Below, piece after piece: positions 1-9,405 of a stretch of 64,000 nucleotides of DNA. The DNA comes from Oceanicaulis sp. HLUCCA04 (lineage in GTDB: Bacteria; Pseudomonadota; Alphaproteobacteria; Caulobacterales; Maricaulaceae), in assembly GCA_001314625.1 (NCBI GenBank), contig LJSH01000003.1, positions 107,454 to 171,453 of the forward strand, read 5' to 3'. Position numbers and translations under genes: made by a program. Under the pieces are notes generated by a model. The model saw only the letters and a program-made list of their open reading frames with translations, had not been told where the DNA came from and made no database searches. How positions within the stretch are numbered: position 1 is the first letter of the stretch; every line of letters begins with the position of its first letter.

Positions 1-2
1 GC

Positions 3-44
3 GGCTACGGCGCGCGCCCGGTGATTGCGGCCACGACGGCTTAA
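3..44 (+). CDS. C-terminal end of an upstream gene (partial)
   Basis: An open frame enters from the left edge and ends at a TAA, encoding a short tail rich in Gly, Ala and Thr. Only 13 codons are visible, so no family can be assigned. The following outer-membrane protein gene begins about 90 bases later, which leaves room for a promoter. This could also be chance coding. Confidence 0.35.
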   Translation, partial: GYGARPVIAATTA

Positions 45-133
45 AAATTACACTCCTGCCCTTGTCGTGCTTATCGTCTATTGCATATGCGATAGAGCAA
101 TATCTTCCCAACCCCCAAGAAAGGGAGAATGAG

Positions 134-928
134 ATGAACCGCAATGATCGACTGCCAGCCCTGCGTATGGGCCTGACTGCCACGGCTCTGGCACTGGTAT
201 TGGGCGCCGGCGCCACGGCGCAGCAATACGTTTCGGCGTCTGCCGGTTTCAATTTCCAGAGTGACAGCAGTAATGAAGGCAGCTTCACCAGTGACTTCAC
301 GACTGGTGAAGGTGTCGTCGTGCCGGCCGGTACGGTGCTGGCGTCCGGTACGCCTCTGGGCTGGAATACCGAGTTTGATACCAGCGGGTTTGTCAGCGCG
401 GCTTACGGGTGGCGCCTTGATAACGGTTTTCGGCTCGAAGCCGAGATCGGCTATTCCTCCAGCGATGTCGACACCCACACCGATGTGACCGCTGGCGGCA
501 ATCCGATCGGTGCTGCCGATGCGGCGGTGCTGATTACCGGTTCACCGGAGCTGGGCGTGACCGTGGCCGATCTGGTGGCGGACGGGCGCGGGCAGCTGCG
601 CAACACCAGCTTCATGATCAATGCCTATTACGACTTTGACCTTGAAGGACCGCTGGGCGCCTATGCCGGGGCTGGCATCGGCGCGTCGGACGTCAAGGTC
701 CGTTACAACCCGTCCGATACCGCCATCATCAATGATAGCGAAACGGTGTTCGCCTATCAGGCGATGGCCGGTGTCAGCTATGATGTGTCGGACACTTTCC
801 AGCTGTTTGGCGGCTATCGCTACCGGGCAACACAGAATGTGGACTTTGATGTCACCCTGTTCCCGGCCACGCTGGACATCGAGAACCGCTCGAACATCCT
901 CGAAGTGGGCGCGCGCGTCTACTTCTAG
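134..928 (+). CDS. Outer-membrane beta-barrel protein
   Basis: A 264-residue secreted protein. The start at 134 is preferred to the in-frame codon at 62 because it has a purine-rich AAGGGAGAA ribosome site just upstream and opens a classical signal peptide (basic start, Leu/Ala core, cleavage near Ala-Thr-Ala-Gln). The mature part has alternating Tyr/Phe/Gly strands and ends in Val-Tyr-Phe, the terminal aromatic signature read by the Bam machinery. Size and pattern fit small 8-stranded OmpA/OmpW-like barrels. Specific cargo or role cannot be read from the sequence. A strong hairpin follows the stop. Confidence 0.8.
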   Translation: MNRNDRLPALRMGLTATALALVLGAGATAQQYVSASAGFNFQSDSSNEGSFTSDFTTGEGVVVPAGTVLASGTPLGWNTEFDTSGFVSAAYGWRLDNGFRLEAEIGYSSSDVDTHTDVTAGGNPIGAADAAVLITGSPELGVTVADLVADGRGQLRNTSFMINAYYDFDLEGPLGAYAGAGIGASDVKVRYNPSDTAIINDSETVFAYQAMAGVSYDVSDTFQLFGGYRYRATQNVDFDVTLFPATLDIENRSNILEVGARVYF

Positions 929-957
929 GCCAGACAACCTGGAACCAAAATGGCGGC

Positions 958-988
958 GGCCCTGCGAGCCTGATCGGCTCGCAGGGCC
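958..988 (+). terminator. Perfect 13-bp hairpin after the outer-membrane protein gene
   Basis: Arms 958-970 and 976-988 are perfectly complementary around a 5-base loop, 30 bases after the stop at 928. Only a short T stretch follows, so termination may be weak or may need Rho; transcript stabilisation is an alternative role. Confidence 0.6.
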
Positions 989-1088
989 GTTTGCCATGCG
1001 CCCTGGCCGCTCGCGCATTGCCCTTTGCCGCGCCTAGCCTCTATGGTCTGGCGCAACTGACCTGACACGTTCGCAAAAGGATACCCGC

Positions 1089-2063
1089 ATGCGCGCACTG
1101 ATCTGCAAGGAATTTGGCCCGTTCGAGAATCTGGAAGTTGCCGAGGTGGATGCCCCGCCGCTGAACGAAGGCTTTGTGCAGGTCGATGTGAAGGCCGCCG
1201 GGGTGAATTTTCCCGACATTCTTCTGGTTGAAGGCAAGTATCAGGCTCAGCCGCCCTTTCCTTTCATTCCGGGCACGGAATGTGCCGGTGTCGTTTCCGA
1301 ACTCGGCAAGGGCGCGTCCGGCTTCAAGCCCGGTGACCGGGTGATTGTCGCGACAATGCTGGGCGGATTTGCCGAGCAGGCCGTGGCACCGGCTGCGCAA
1401 GTCATCCCGATACCCGATTCGATGAGCTTTGAGCACGCGGCGGCCTTCACCACCATTTATGGTACCTCCTATCATGCGCTCAAACAGCGCGCGAAGCTGC
1501 AGCCGGGCGAGAGCGTGCTGGTGCTGGGTGCGGCCGGCGGTGTCGGCCTGGCCACGGTCCAGCTGGCCAAGGCCATGGGCGCGAAAGTTATCGCCGCGGC
1601 AAGTTCAGACGAGAAGCTCGCCATTGCGCGCGAAGCGGGCGCTGATGAGTTGATCAACTATACGAGCGAAGACCTCAAGGCGCGTGTGCGCGAGATCACC
1701 GGCAACAAGGGCGTGGACGTGGTCTATGATCCTGTCGGCGGGGATTATTCGGAAACCGCCCTGCGGGCCACTGGCTGGGGCGCGCGCTATCTGGTCATCG
1801 GTTTTGCCGCCGGGCCGATCCCCAAAATCCCGCTGAATCTGGCGCTTCTCAATAGCCGCGACATTCTCGGCGTGTTCTGGGGCGCGTGGGCGGGGCGCAA
1901 TCCGCGCGAGAACGCCATGAACATGAAAGAGCTGTTCGACCTTTACGAGGCCGGAAAGATCGTGCCGCATATTTCTGCTGCCTATCCGCTGGAAGACTTT
2001 GCCAAGGCCTTCGCTGACATCATGGAGCGCCGGGTCAAAGGCAAGGTTATCCTGACCTTCTGA
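1089..2063 (+). CDS. NADPH:quinone oxidoreductase family protein (zinc-independent MDR)
   Basis: A 324-residue medium-chain dehydrogenase/reductase expected to reduce quinones or enones with NADPH in the cytoplasm. The N-terminal GroES-like fold covers about residues 1-125, followed by a Rossmann domain with the nucleotide-binding Ala-Ala-Gly-Gly-Val-Gly at 148-153. The structural zinc cysteines of alcohol dehydrogenases are absent, as is usual for the QOR branch. An AAAGGA ribosome site precedes the ATG. The gene stands between two unrelated genes, so the physiological substrate is open. Confidence 0.85.
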   Translation: MRALICKEFGPFENLEVAEVDAPPLNEGFVQVDVKAAGVNFPDILLVEGKYQAQPPFPFIPGTECAGVVSELGKGASGFKPGDRVIVATMLGGFAEQAVAPAAQVIPIPDSMSFEHAAAFTTIYGTSYHALKQRAKLQPGESVLVLGAAGGVGLATVQLAKAMGAKVIAAASSDEKLAIAREAGADELINYTSEDLKARVREITGNKGVDVVYDPVGGDYSETALRATGWGARYLVIGFAAGPIPKIPLNLALLNSRDILGVFWGAWAGRNPRENAMNMKELFDLYEAGKIVPHISAAYPLEDFAKAFADIMERRVKGKVILTF

Positions 2064-2119
2064 TTCGGGGTCGCTGTGACCCTTGCTGCCCTGACAGGGC
2101 CGATGCCCGGGAGTTGATA

Positions 2120-3193
2120 ATGACGCGTATCGCGCTTGCCTTTGTAGCCCTGATGCTGGCCACGCCGTTTGCTCACGCCGGTTTGCAGCAGGCTGGGGAA
2201 AATGACTGGTCCATCATCATCCATGGCGGCGCGGGCGTTATCGAACGCGGCGATATGGATGCACAGACCGAAGCGGCCTATCGCGCTGCCCTGCAAAGCG
2301 CGCTGGAGCAGGGCGGGGCCATGCTGAGAGACGGTGCGGACGGGATTGATGTGGTCGAGGCGCTCATCCAGGCCTTTGAAGACGACCCGATGTTCAATGC
2401 CGGGCGTGGCGGCGTGTTCACGGCCGACGGCCGGGTGGAGATGGATGCATCGGTCATGATCGGCTCTACGCGCGCAGCCGGCGCCGTGGCCGGGGTGACG
2501 AGTGTGCGCCATCCTATTTCGCTGGCCCGGGCGGTCATGGAGCACAGCCCGCATGTCATGCTGGCCGGTGACGGGGCTGAAGGCTTCGCCGCCGAGCGCG
2601 GGCTGGAACTGGCCGATCAGGCTTTCTTCTTCACCGAGCGCCGCTGGCAGGCGATGGAGAGCCAGGTGCAGCGCATGGGACTGCCCGTGCCGCCGCGCCC
2701 CGAAGGCGCGCCGGACCCTGAGCCGGTGAATGAAGGCGCGCTGGACATGATGGAGCGCGAGCATCGCTTTGGCACCGTAGGGGTGGTTGTGCGTGATCAG
2801 TCGGGTGTCACGGTGGCGGGCACATCAACCGGCGGTACGACCGCCAAGCGCTGGGGCCGGGTTGGCGATACGCCGGTCATTGGCGCAGGTACCTGGGCAG
2901 ACGAACGCTGCGGGCTGTCAGCCACGGGCACGGGCGAATACTTCATCCGCTTTAACGTGGCGGCGTCCATCTGCCGGGAGGCAGAATACCGCGCGCTTCA
3001 AACCGGGCCGGAGGGCGCCGCGCAGGCCGCAGCCGATGCCATGATGGACACGCTGCTGGCCGATGGCGGTGATGGTGGCATCGTGATGCTGTATCTGGGC
3101 GAGCCGGTCTGGGCAATGAATACGCCAGGCATGTACCGGGCAAGCTGGGGCGAGGGGCGCGAGCCCTACATCGCCATTTATGATGACGAGTAG
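2120..3193 (+). CDS. Isoaspartyl peptidase / L-asparaginase (Ntn-hydrolase), exported
   Basis: A 357-residue plant-type asparaginase (T2 family) that should hydrolyse isoaspartyl peptides and L-asparagine. Family enzymes self-cleave before a threonine that becomes the nucleophile; the Gly-Thr-Val-Gly motif here places it at Thr219. HGGAG near residue 35 and the Gly-Thr-Gly-x-Gly-Glu motif near the second-subunit active site are present. The ATG at 2120 is chosen over a TTG at 2114; it opens a signal peptide ending near Ala-His-Ala, so the enzyme is probably periplasmic. The signal peptide plus linker makes it longer than cytoplasmic homologues. Confidence 0.85.
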   Translation: MTRIALAFVALMLATPFAHAGLQQAGENDWSIIIHGGAGVIERGDMDAQTEAAYRAALQSALEQGGAMLRDGADGIDVVEALIQAFEDDPMFNAGRGGVFTADGRVEMDASVMIGSTRAAGAVAGVTSVRHPISLARAVMEHSPHVMLAGDGAEGFAAERGLELADQAFFFTERRWQAMESQVQRMGLPVPPRPEGAPDPEPVNEGALDMMEREHRFGTVGVVVRDQSGVTVAGTSTGGTTAKRWGRVGDTPVIGAGTWADERCGLSATGTGEYFIRFNVAASICREAEYRALQTGPEGAAQAAADAMMDTLLADGGDGGIVMLYLGEPVWAMNTPGMYRASWGEGREPYIAIYDDE

Positions 3194-3201
3194 GCCTGGC
3201 T

Positions 3202-3822
3202 TCAGGCGGGCAGGGCGTCGAAGGGCAGGGTGAAATTGTCGCCACCAAACTCGGCATGCAGGCGGGCATGCTCCGCTTCGCTTATGCGTTGAATCTCGCA
3301 CAGGCACCACACATCGCCGCCACTGGTGAAATGGGGTGTATCAAGCGTCTTTACGTGAACGGTGCCATCAGGCCGCTCGATGCGGTTCAGAGAAATGGTC
3401 ATGGCCAGATCGCCGTCGAAGATGCCGGTGTGTTCCCATCGCTCGGTGACGTCATCGACCTGCGGCCCGAACAGACCGTAAATGCTCTGCCCGCGCAGAT
3501 CGGTGAGGGTCAGGTCAATCTCTGACAGGGCGCGCCTGTTGATCTCGATGAACACCGCCCCCGGGCCGACGAGGGAGCTCGGCCAGAAAGCATTGCGCAC
3601 CCGGGCGCGGGTCACCTGGTCCTGCTTGCCCCCGGCGTTGCGGCGATAAAGGTCGCGAATGCGGCGGCGCTGGCGCAAGGCGGGCAGGTCGCGCCCGCGC
3701 TCCCATCGCGACACGCTGGTCTGGTCCACGCCCAGATACCCGGCCAAGGCTTCCTGCGTGAGGTTTTCGCGCCCGCGCAGCGCGCGGATCATGCGGGGCC
3801 AGTAATCAAGCGTTTCGTCCAT
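3202..3822 (-). CDS. XRE-family transcriptional regulator with C-terminal sensor-like domain
   Basis: About 206 residues. Residues 13-55 form a helix-turn-helix of the XRE/Cro type (LTQEALAGYLGVDQTSVSRWERG). The remaining 130 residues look like a PAS-type sensor fold, but no ligand residues are recognised. The ATG at 3822 is favoured over 3843 because a GGGAGTGG ribosome site lies eight bases upstream of it. It is divergent from the TonB-dependent receptor gene at 4003, making that receptor an obvious candidate target, though this is inference. Its 3' end faces the isoaspartyl peptidase gene. Confidence 0.8.
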   Translation of the reverse strand: MDETLDYWPRMIRALRGRENLTQEALAGYLGVDQTSVSRWERGRDLPALRQRRRIRDLYRRNAGGKQDQVTRARVRNAFWPSSLVGPGAVFIEINRRALSEIDLTLTDLRGQSIYGLFGPQVDDVTERWEHTGIFDGDLAMTISLNRIERPDGTVHVKTLDTPHFTSGGDVWCLCEIQRISEAEHARLHAEFGGDNFTLPFDALPA

Positions 3823-4002
3823 GGTTCCACTCCCGGACAACACCGCAGCGTGGCACAGGCAGATGACATCCGTATAACGGGCAGGCGTACCTTAGGCGTT
3901 TTCATGCGGACCGGTCATGGAAACTTGTCGGTGTGTTGGCCGGGCTGTCACACAACTGATGCAAAGGCTCTCTTCGAGTGCATTCCAGCACCGGAGGGAA
4001 TA

Positions 4003-5988
4003 ATGAAAGCGATCAGAACCTGCGCCCGCGCCTTGCGCCACCTTTTGGCCTTCAGCGCTATCGTGCCCGTGAGCGCGGCGAGCCTTGCCGCCCAGATGGA
4101 CGCCGACAACCCGGTCTACGATCAGAGCCCGGAGATCATCACTGTTGTCAGCCGGGTACCACAGCGTATCGATCAGGTGGGTTCGGCGGCCAGCGTCTTT
4201 ACTCTCGAGCAGATCGAGCAGCAGGATCTGCGTGTTCTGGACGACGTGCTGAACCGGGTTCCGGGCGTAGCGGTGACCCGGTCGGGTGGCTTTGGCCAGA
4301 ACACGCAGGTGCGCATGCGCGGGTTCACCACCAAACACACGCTGGTGCTGGTGGACGGGGTACGGGTGAACAACCCGTCGGAATTCTCCAGCCAGTTTGG
4401 CATCCAGCACGTCATGCTGGACATGATCGAGCGGGTTGAAGTGCTGCGCGGTCCCCAGTCTGGTATTTACGGCGCGGATGCGGTTGCAGGTGTCATCGCC
4501 CTCACCACGCGGCGCGGAACCGGCGAGCCCGATTTCCGGCTGACCGGCGGCTACGGCACCCACGACACCGTGCAGCTGGGCATGGGATCACAAGGCGCGA
4601 TCGGACAGCTGGGATATGCGGCGTCGGCGTCCTACGTCGAAACCGATGGCATCTCGATTGCCAGCCGCCCGCCCGGCAATGTCGAGCCGGACGGCTATCG
4701 CAATACCACGCTGTCGCTGAACATCGACTATGCCTTCACACCCGATTTCGATTTCCGTGGCGGCGTGCGCTACGTGCAGGCCGTCAACCAGACGGACAAT
4801 GCGTTCCTGATCGGCGATCCGGTCCTGCCCGACTTCCTGTTTCAGGACTCGCCCGGCTCGGTCGACAATGAGCAGCTCGTCGCTCATGGCGGTTTCTCGC
4901 TGGCCCAGCTCGATGGCCGCCTGACCCACAATGTACAGCTGGCCCACACCCGCATCGAAAGCCTGTCTGATGCGCCCGCCAGTGCCGTTGAAAGTGTCGG
5001 CGAAGTGACCGAGCTTCAGTATTTTGCTAGCTATACGTTCGGTGAGGCGGGCACGCTGTTCGGCCCGGAGAGCTTTGTGCTCCTGGGAATGGATGCCACG
5101 CGTGAAGGCGCGCTCTACCGAAATGTGCGCGGCGCGCAATTTGCCGCCATCGACCGCAGCATCGACAATGTGGGTATCTACACGAACCTCAACTGGCAGC
5201 TGGACGACGAGCTGTTCCTGTCTCTGTCGGCCCGCCATGACGAGAACGCGGATTTCGGCGGCGTCCAGACCGGCCGCGTGGCCCTGTCCTATGGTCTGCC
5301 GGACAGCCTGACGGGCGCGTGGGGCGTGCGGCTGCGCTCATCGCTGGGCTCGGGCCGTGAAGCGCCCAGCCTGCGCCAGCTCTTCGGCCAGTCAGCAACC
5401 TTCCAGGGCAATCCCGATCTCGCGACCGAGGAGACATGGATGGCCGATGCCGGGGTCGATTTCACCAGTCCGGGCGGAAACTACCGCCTGGGGGTGACGG
5501 CGTATTACGGCGAAGCGGACAATGGCATTTTCTCGGTGTTCAACCCGGCGCTAGGTGTCAGCCAGCCGCAGAATATCTCGAGCGTGATCGAGATGGATGG
5601 TGTCGAGCTGGAATTGAGCGCCACGCTGACGCGCTGGCTCGATGCGAACATCACCTACACCAATGCCCGGTCGGTTCAGGTGTCCAACGGCCAGCAGCTT
5701 TTCGGACGGCCAGAGCACGAGTTCAGCTTCGCGCTGACGGCACGCGCGACCGACCAGCTTAGCGTCACCTTTGATGGATATGCACGCTCCGAGTTTCTTT
5801 CCGACTACCCGTCCACGTTCGAGATGCCCGGGTTTGAGCTGTTCAACCTCTCGGGACGCTATGAACTCAACGACAATGTGCTGCTGCAAGCCTCCGTGAA
5901 GAATATTCTCGACACGCGCTACGAGTACAAGCTCGGAGACGGGACATACGGGCGTACGCTCGATTTCCGCATCTCCCTGCGCTACTAG
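4003..5988 (+). CDS. TonB-dependent receptor, BtuB-like
   Basis: A 661-residue outer-membrane active transporter. The ATG at 4003 follows an excellent GGAGGGAA ribosome site and opens a signal peptide; an in-frame extension to 3850 is not supported. A TonB box (EIITVVS) lies near residues 44-50, then a plug domain with the usual RMRGF and VLRGPQSGIYG motifs, then the 22-strand barrel ending in Leu-Arg-Tyr. The compact size and plug resemble BtuB/cobalamin or small siderophore receptors. No cobalamin riboswitch was found upstream, so the ligand is uncertain. The divergent XRE gene may regulate it. Confidence 0.88.
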   Translation: MKAIRTCARALRHLLAFSAIVPVSAASLAAQMDADNPVYDQSPEIITVVSRVPQRIDQVGSAASVFTLEQIEQQDLRVLDDVLNRVPGVAVTRSGGFGQNTQVRMRGFTTKHTLVLVDGVRVNNPSEFSSQFGIQHVMLDMIERVEVLRGPQSGIYGADAVAGVIALTTRRGTGEPDFRLTGGYGTHDTVQLGMGSQGAIGQLGYAASASYVETDGISIASRPPGNVEPDGYRNTTLSLNIDYAFTPDFDFRGGVRYVQAVNQTDNAFLIGDPVLPDFLFQDSPGSVDNEQLVAHGGFSLAQLDGRLTHNVQLAHTRIESLSDAPASAVESVGEVTELQYFASYTFGEAGTLFGPESFVLLGMDATREGALYRNVRGAQFAAIDRSIDNVGIYTNLNWQLDDELFLSLSARHDENADFGGVQTGRVALSYGLPDSLTGAWGVRLRSSLGSGREAPSLRQLFGQSATFQGNPDLATEETWMADAGVDFTSPGGNYRLGVTAYYGEADNGIFSVFNPALGVSQPQNISSVIEMDGVELELSATLTRWLDANITYTNARSVQVSNGQQLFGRPEHEFSFALTARATDQLSVTFDGYARSEFLSDYPSTFEMPGFELFNLSGRYELNDNVLLQASVKNILDTRYEYKLGDGTYGRTLDFRISLRY

Positions 5989-6030
5989 GCTGTAAGCTTT
6001 CCGGTTGGCCCGTCTGAAAGGACTTTTCCC

Positions 6031-7065
6031 ATGCCCGTATCCGATTCCGCCCGCTTTTTGATGCTCGCTAGCCCGGCCGTTGCCCTTCTGATTGCCGCAT
6101 GCTCCGAGCCGGTGGGCGAAATCGAGATACCGGAGCGCTCCGAGGTAGCATCGGAAGCCGAGATGCGGCTTGCCGAAGCTGTCCAGGCGGAAACCAGCCT
6201 GCCCGAACCACTGGTCCCTGCCATGGTGGCCGAGGGTCAGCGCACAACCGACGTGCTACGCTGTCTGCGGGACAGGGACGCCACCATCGTCAGCGCGCAC
6301 CGTGGCGGCGTGGAGCCGGGTTTTCCCGAGAATGCCATTGAGTCGGCGGCCAACACGCTGGCGCAAGGCCCGCTCATCCTCGAGCTGGACCTCCGCCGGA
6401 CCGCCGACGGGGTGATCGTGCTCATGCATGACGAGACCCTCGACCGCACCACGACCGGTACCGGCGACATTTCCCAAATGAGCTTTGCCGATCTCGCCCA
6501 GTTCCAGCTGGTCGATAATGAGGGTGAGGTGACACCCTACCGGATCCCCAGCCTGTCTGAGGTGCTCAACTGGGCTAGGGGCCGGGCGCTGGTGCAGCTC
6601 GATGTGAAACGTACCGTGCCGGTGGAAGAGGTTGTGGCCTCCATTGTGGAGAATGATGCGGTCGCCTACTCGGCCGTCATCACCTATACGCTGGAGGACG
6701 CCCTGCGGGCTGCGGCGGCGGACGAGAATGTCATTATTTCCATTGAAATTACCGATCAGGAGCGTCTGGACGCGCTTCAGGCGGCCGGTGTTGACCGGTC
6801 CCGGCTGATGGCGTGGACGGGTGTGCACCGTGAGCCGGTGCCGGAAATCTGGGATCTTGTGGCAGCCGCCGACATTCCGGTCGCGTTCGGGGCCTTGTGG
6901 TATATCGACAGCGCTGTGCTGGAGAGCGGCGATACGTCGATCTATCGCGAGATTGCCGATGGCGGCGTGACAGTGATCGCGTCCGACCTGCACTGGACGG
7001 CCTATGAGGCGCTTGAAGAGCGCCAGGATACGGTCGCCGCGTTCCAGGCGTGTACGGCGCGCTAG
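6031..7065 (+). CDS. Glycerophosphodiester phosphodiesterase family lipoprotein
   Basis: A 344-residue lipoprotein: Leu-Ile-Ala-Ala-Cys places the lipidated cysteine at residue 24. After a spacer of about 60 residues comes a GDPD TIM barrel with the catalytic His-Arg (90-91), the Glu-x-Asp metal pair (118 and 120) and the second catalytic His133 in HDETLDRTT. Family enzymes cleave glycerophosphodiesters to glycerol-3-phosphate and an alcohol. The anchored position suggests scavenging of phospholipid head groups at the envelope. It starts 42 bases after the receptor gene and may be co-transcribed with it. Confidence 0.85.
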   Translation: MPVSDSARFLMLASPAVALLIAACSEPVGEIEIPERSEVASEAEMRLAEAVQAETSLPEPLVPAMVAEGQRTTDVLRCLRDRDATIVSAHRGGVEPGFPENAIESAANTLAQGPLILELDLRRTADGVIVLMHDETLDRTTTGTGDISQMSFADLAQFQLVDNEGEVTPYRIPSLSEVLNWARGRALVQLDVKRTVPVEEVVASIVENDAVAYSAVITYTLEDALRAAAADENVIISIEITDQERLDALQAAGVDRSRLMAWTGVHREPVPEIWDLVAAADIPVAFGALWYIDSAVLESGDTSIYREIADGGVTVIASDLHWTAYEALEERQDTVAAFQACTAR

Positions 7066-7169
7066 TCTGCTCTTGCGCCGTCAATGCCCGTAGCCTGACC
7101 CTAGGCCAGCCGGTGCGGGCTCAGGCGCACTTGCCCTGCAATACGCCCCCTTGCCGCGAACGCTCTTCC

Positions 7170-7193
7170 ATTTAGTTTCAGATGTAACTAAAT
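7170..7193. promoter_or_regulatory. 24-bp palindromic operator upstream of the homogentisate gene
   Basis: Two 11-base arms (7170-7180 and 7183-7193; ATTTAGTT outward, AACTAAAT on return) pair with one mismatch around a 2-base centre. It ends 33 bases before the hmgA start. Form and length resemble operators of dimeric MarR-type repressors of aromatic catabolism. No regulator gene lies beside it, so the binding protein is unknown. Confidence 0.6.
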
Positions 7194-7226
7194 TGGCATT
7201 CCCGCCGGAATGGAGGACACGAAATC

Positions 7227-8375
7227 ATGTCGCGCAAATGGATTTATACCTCACGCAGCGAAGGCGATGCCTCGCGCCAGGCCCATGCCGATTTCCCGGA
7301 ACACGCGCCCTATGAGCGTGAAATGTCCAAGGAAGGCTTTTTCGGCCCCGCCGCCTTCCTGCATCACAAGCGCCCGCCCACCGGCTGGGTGAAATTTGAA
7401 GGCCCGCTGCAGCCGCGCGCGTTCGATCTGGCGCGCCTGAACCGCCCCGATGATGTGCCATGGTCCAGCCCGTCCGTGCTGCACAATAAAGGCTGCGACA
7501 TCCGCTTCTGGAAGCTGGAAAAGCCGATGACGGGCCTCGCCCGCAATGGCGATGGCGACCAGCTCCTCTTCATCCATACCGGCAAGGGTTCGCTGTTTTG
7601 CGATTTCGGCCATCTGGCCTATGAGGCAGGTGATTATATCGTTCTGCCGCGTGCGACGATGTGGCGTCTGGTGCCTGCCGAGGCCACAGCCGTGCTGATG
7701 GTGGAAGCGACCAACACCCACTACACCCTGCCGGACCGGGGGCTTGTCGGCCCGCACGCGATATTCGATCCGGCTGTACTGGATGTGCCCGCCATGGACG
7801 AGGCTTTCCGCGCCCAGCAGGCGGACGACGACCATGAATGGGTGGTGCATGTCAAGAAACGCGGCGAGGTAAGCCGCATCACCTATCCCTATAACCCGCT
7901 GGATGCGGCCGGCTGGCATGGCGAGCTCTATCCGGTGCGGCTGAATGTGCGCGATATCCGCCCGCTGATGAGCCATCGCTATCACGTGCCGCCGAGCGCC
8001 CACACGACCTTCCTGTCGGACCGCTTTGTGGTGTGCACCTTCGCGCCGCGCCCCTTCGAGACCGATCCGGGCGCGCTCAAAGTGCCGTTCTTCCACAATA
8101 ACAATGATTATGACGAGGTGCTGTTCTACCACGCGGGCGACTTCTTCAGCCGTGACGGTATTGATGCGGGCATGATGACCTTCCACCCGGCGGGTTTCAC
8201 CCACGGTCCCCATCCCAAGGCGCTCGCAAACATGATGACCCCGAAAAAGGCCGCCACGGACGAGTATGCCGTGATGATCGATACCCGCGATCCGCTCGAT
8301 GTGGGCGAGGGCGCTTCCAGCGTCGAGAATCTGGAGTATGTCCATTCATGGAAGCCGAAGCAGGCGGCCGAATAG
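7227..8375 (+). CDS. hmgA: Homogentisate 1,2-dioxygenase
   Basis: A 382-residue cupin-type non-heme iron dioxygenase that opens the ring of homogentisate to maleylacetoacetate in tyrosine and phenylalanine breakdown. The iron-site region is readable near the C-terminus: His at about 290, Glu at about 297 and a His-rich HPAGFTHGPHP stretch at 320-330. It is shorter than the human-type enzyme, as in the compact bacterial branch. GGAGG precedes the ATG. It is the first gene of a tight five-gene run ending with a fumarylacetoacetase-family gene, so it is probably controlled by the palindrome at 7170. Confidence 0.85.
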   Translation: MSRKWIYTSRSEGDASRQAHADFPEHAPYEREMSKEGFFGPAAFLHHKRPPTGWVKFEGPLQPRAFDLARLNRPDDVPWSSPSVLHNKGCDIRFWKLEKPMTGLARNGDGDQLLFIHTGKGSLFCDFGHLAYEAGDYIVLPRATMWRLVPAEATAVLMVEATNTHYTLPDRGLVGPHAIFDPAVLDVPAMDEAFRAQQADDDHEWVVHVKKRGEVSRITYPYNPLDAAGWHGELYPVRLNVRDIRPLMSHRYHVPPSAHTTFLSDRFVVCTFAPRPFETDPGALKVPFFHNNNDYDEVLFYHAGDFFSRDGIDAGMMTFHPAGFTHGPHPKALANMMTPKKAATDEYAVMIDTRDPLDVGEGASSVENLEYVHSWKPKQAAE

Positions 8376-8399
8376 GCTCTTTAACACCGGGGGCGGGGC

Positions 8400-9401
8400 A
8401 TGGACGTTTTCACACTGGCGCAGGCCAATCTGATCTCGCCGCCGATCCTGTTCTTCGTGCTCGGGCTGTTTGCGGCCTTCGTCCGCTCTGACCTGTCCAT
8501 TCCCGAGGCCATTGCCAAGGCCCTGTCGCTCTATCTGGTGATGGCCATCGGCTTCAAGGGCGGGGCGGAGATGGCCGCCGGAGACCTGAACTGGTCGGTC
8601 GGCGGAGCTATCCTGGCCGGTATCGTTCTGTCCGCGCTGCTGCCGGTTCTGGGCTTTGGCCTTCTGATGATGACGACCAAGGTCGGGCGCATTGATGCGG
8701 CTGCGATTGCAGCCCATTACGGCTCCATCTCGATTGTCACTTTCATTGCGGCCAGCGATGCAGCCGTGTTCCTGCAAGTGCCCGGAGAGGGCTTCATGGT
8801 GGCGGTGGCCGCCGCGATGGAGGCGCCCGCGATTGTCACCGCCCTGATACTTGCAGGCTCTGCTGCACGCGCTTCGAACGGCACTGGCGAACATGGCGAA
8901 AGCCGCCTGACGGTTCTCAAAGAGATCGCAGCCAACGGCTCCATCGTCCTGCTGATCGGGGCTTTCCTCATCGGCTGGATGACGGGGCCTCGCGGCATGG
9001 AGGCCGTGTCACCCTTCTTCAACGATATATTCCGCGGCGTGTTGTGCCTGTTCCTGCTGGATATGGGGCTGGTGGCGGGCCGGGGCCTGCTGCGCAACTG
9101 GCGCGTGCTCAAACCTGGTGTGATCGGGTTCGGGCTCTACATGCCGCTCGTCGGCGCGATTGCAGGCATGGGCGTCGGCCTTTTGGCCGGACTTGATCCT
9201 GGCAGCCTGGGCCTTCTGATGACGCTGGCGGCATCAGCCAGCTATATCGCGGTTCCGGCGGCACTTCGTCTGGCAATGCCCGAAGCGCGCCCGGCTATCT
9301 CGCTGACCTTGTCGCTGGGCATCACCTTCCCGTTCAATCTGGTAGCCGGCATTCCGCTGTATTTCTGGCTCGCCCGGCTTGTCACTGGCAGTGGAGGCTA
9401 G
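8400..9401 (+). CDS. sbtA: Sodium-dependent bicarbonate permease SbtA
   Basis: A 333-residue integral membrane protein with about ten hydrophobic segments and the family motifs near SPPILFFVLG at the start and HYGSISIVTF mid-protein. SbtA proteins import HCO3- with Na+; in cyanobacteria the carrier is regulated by the PII-like SbtB. Here the next gene encodes SbtB and the following one a carbonic anhydrase, which supports the call. It begins 24 bases after hmgA on the same strand. It is somewhat shorter than cyanobacterial SbtA, and transport direction and ion have not been shown for this branch. Confidence 0.82.
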   Translation: MDVFTLAQANLISPPILFFVLGLFAAFVRSDLSIPEAIAKALSLYLVMAIGFKGGAEMAAGDLNWSVGGAILAGIVLSALLPVLGFGLLMMTTKVGRIDAAAIAAHYGSISIVTFIAASDAAVFLQVPGEGFMVAVAAAMEAPAIVTALILAGSAARASNGTGEHGESRLTVLKEIAANGSIVLLIGAFLIGWMTGPRGMEAVSPFFNDIFRGVLCLFLLDMGLVAGRGLLRNWRVLKPGVIGFGLYMPLVGAIAGMGVGLLAGLDPGSLGLLMTLAASASYIAVPAALRLAMPEARPAISLTLSLGITFPFNLVAGIPLYFWLARLVTGSGG

Positions 9402-9405
9402 AGCG

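Noticed and set aside
3823..4002. Cobalamin riboswitch before the BtuB-like receptor
   Set aside because: The 180 bases show none of the conserved B12-box or pseudoknot core; the receptor may not be a cobalamin transporter.
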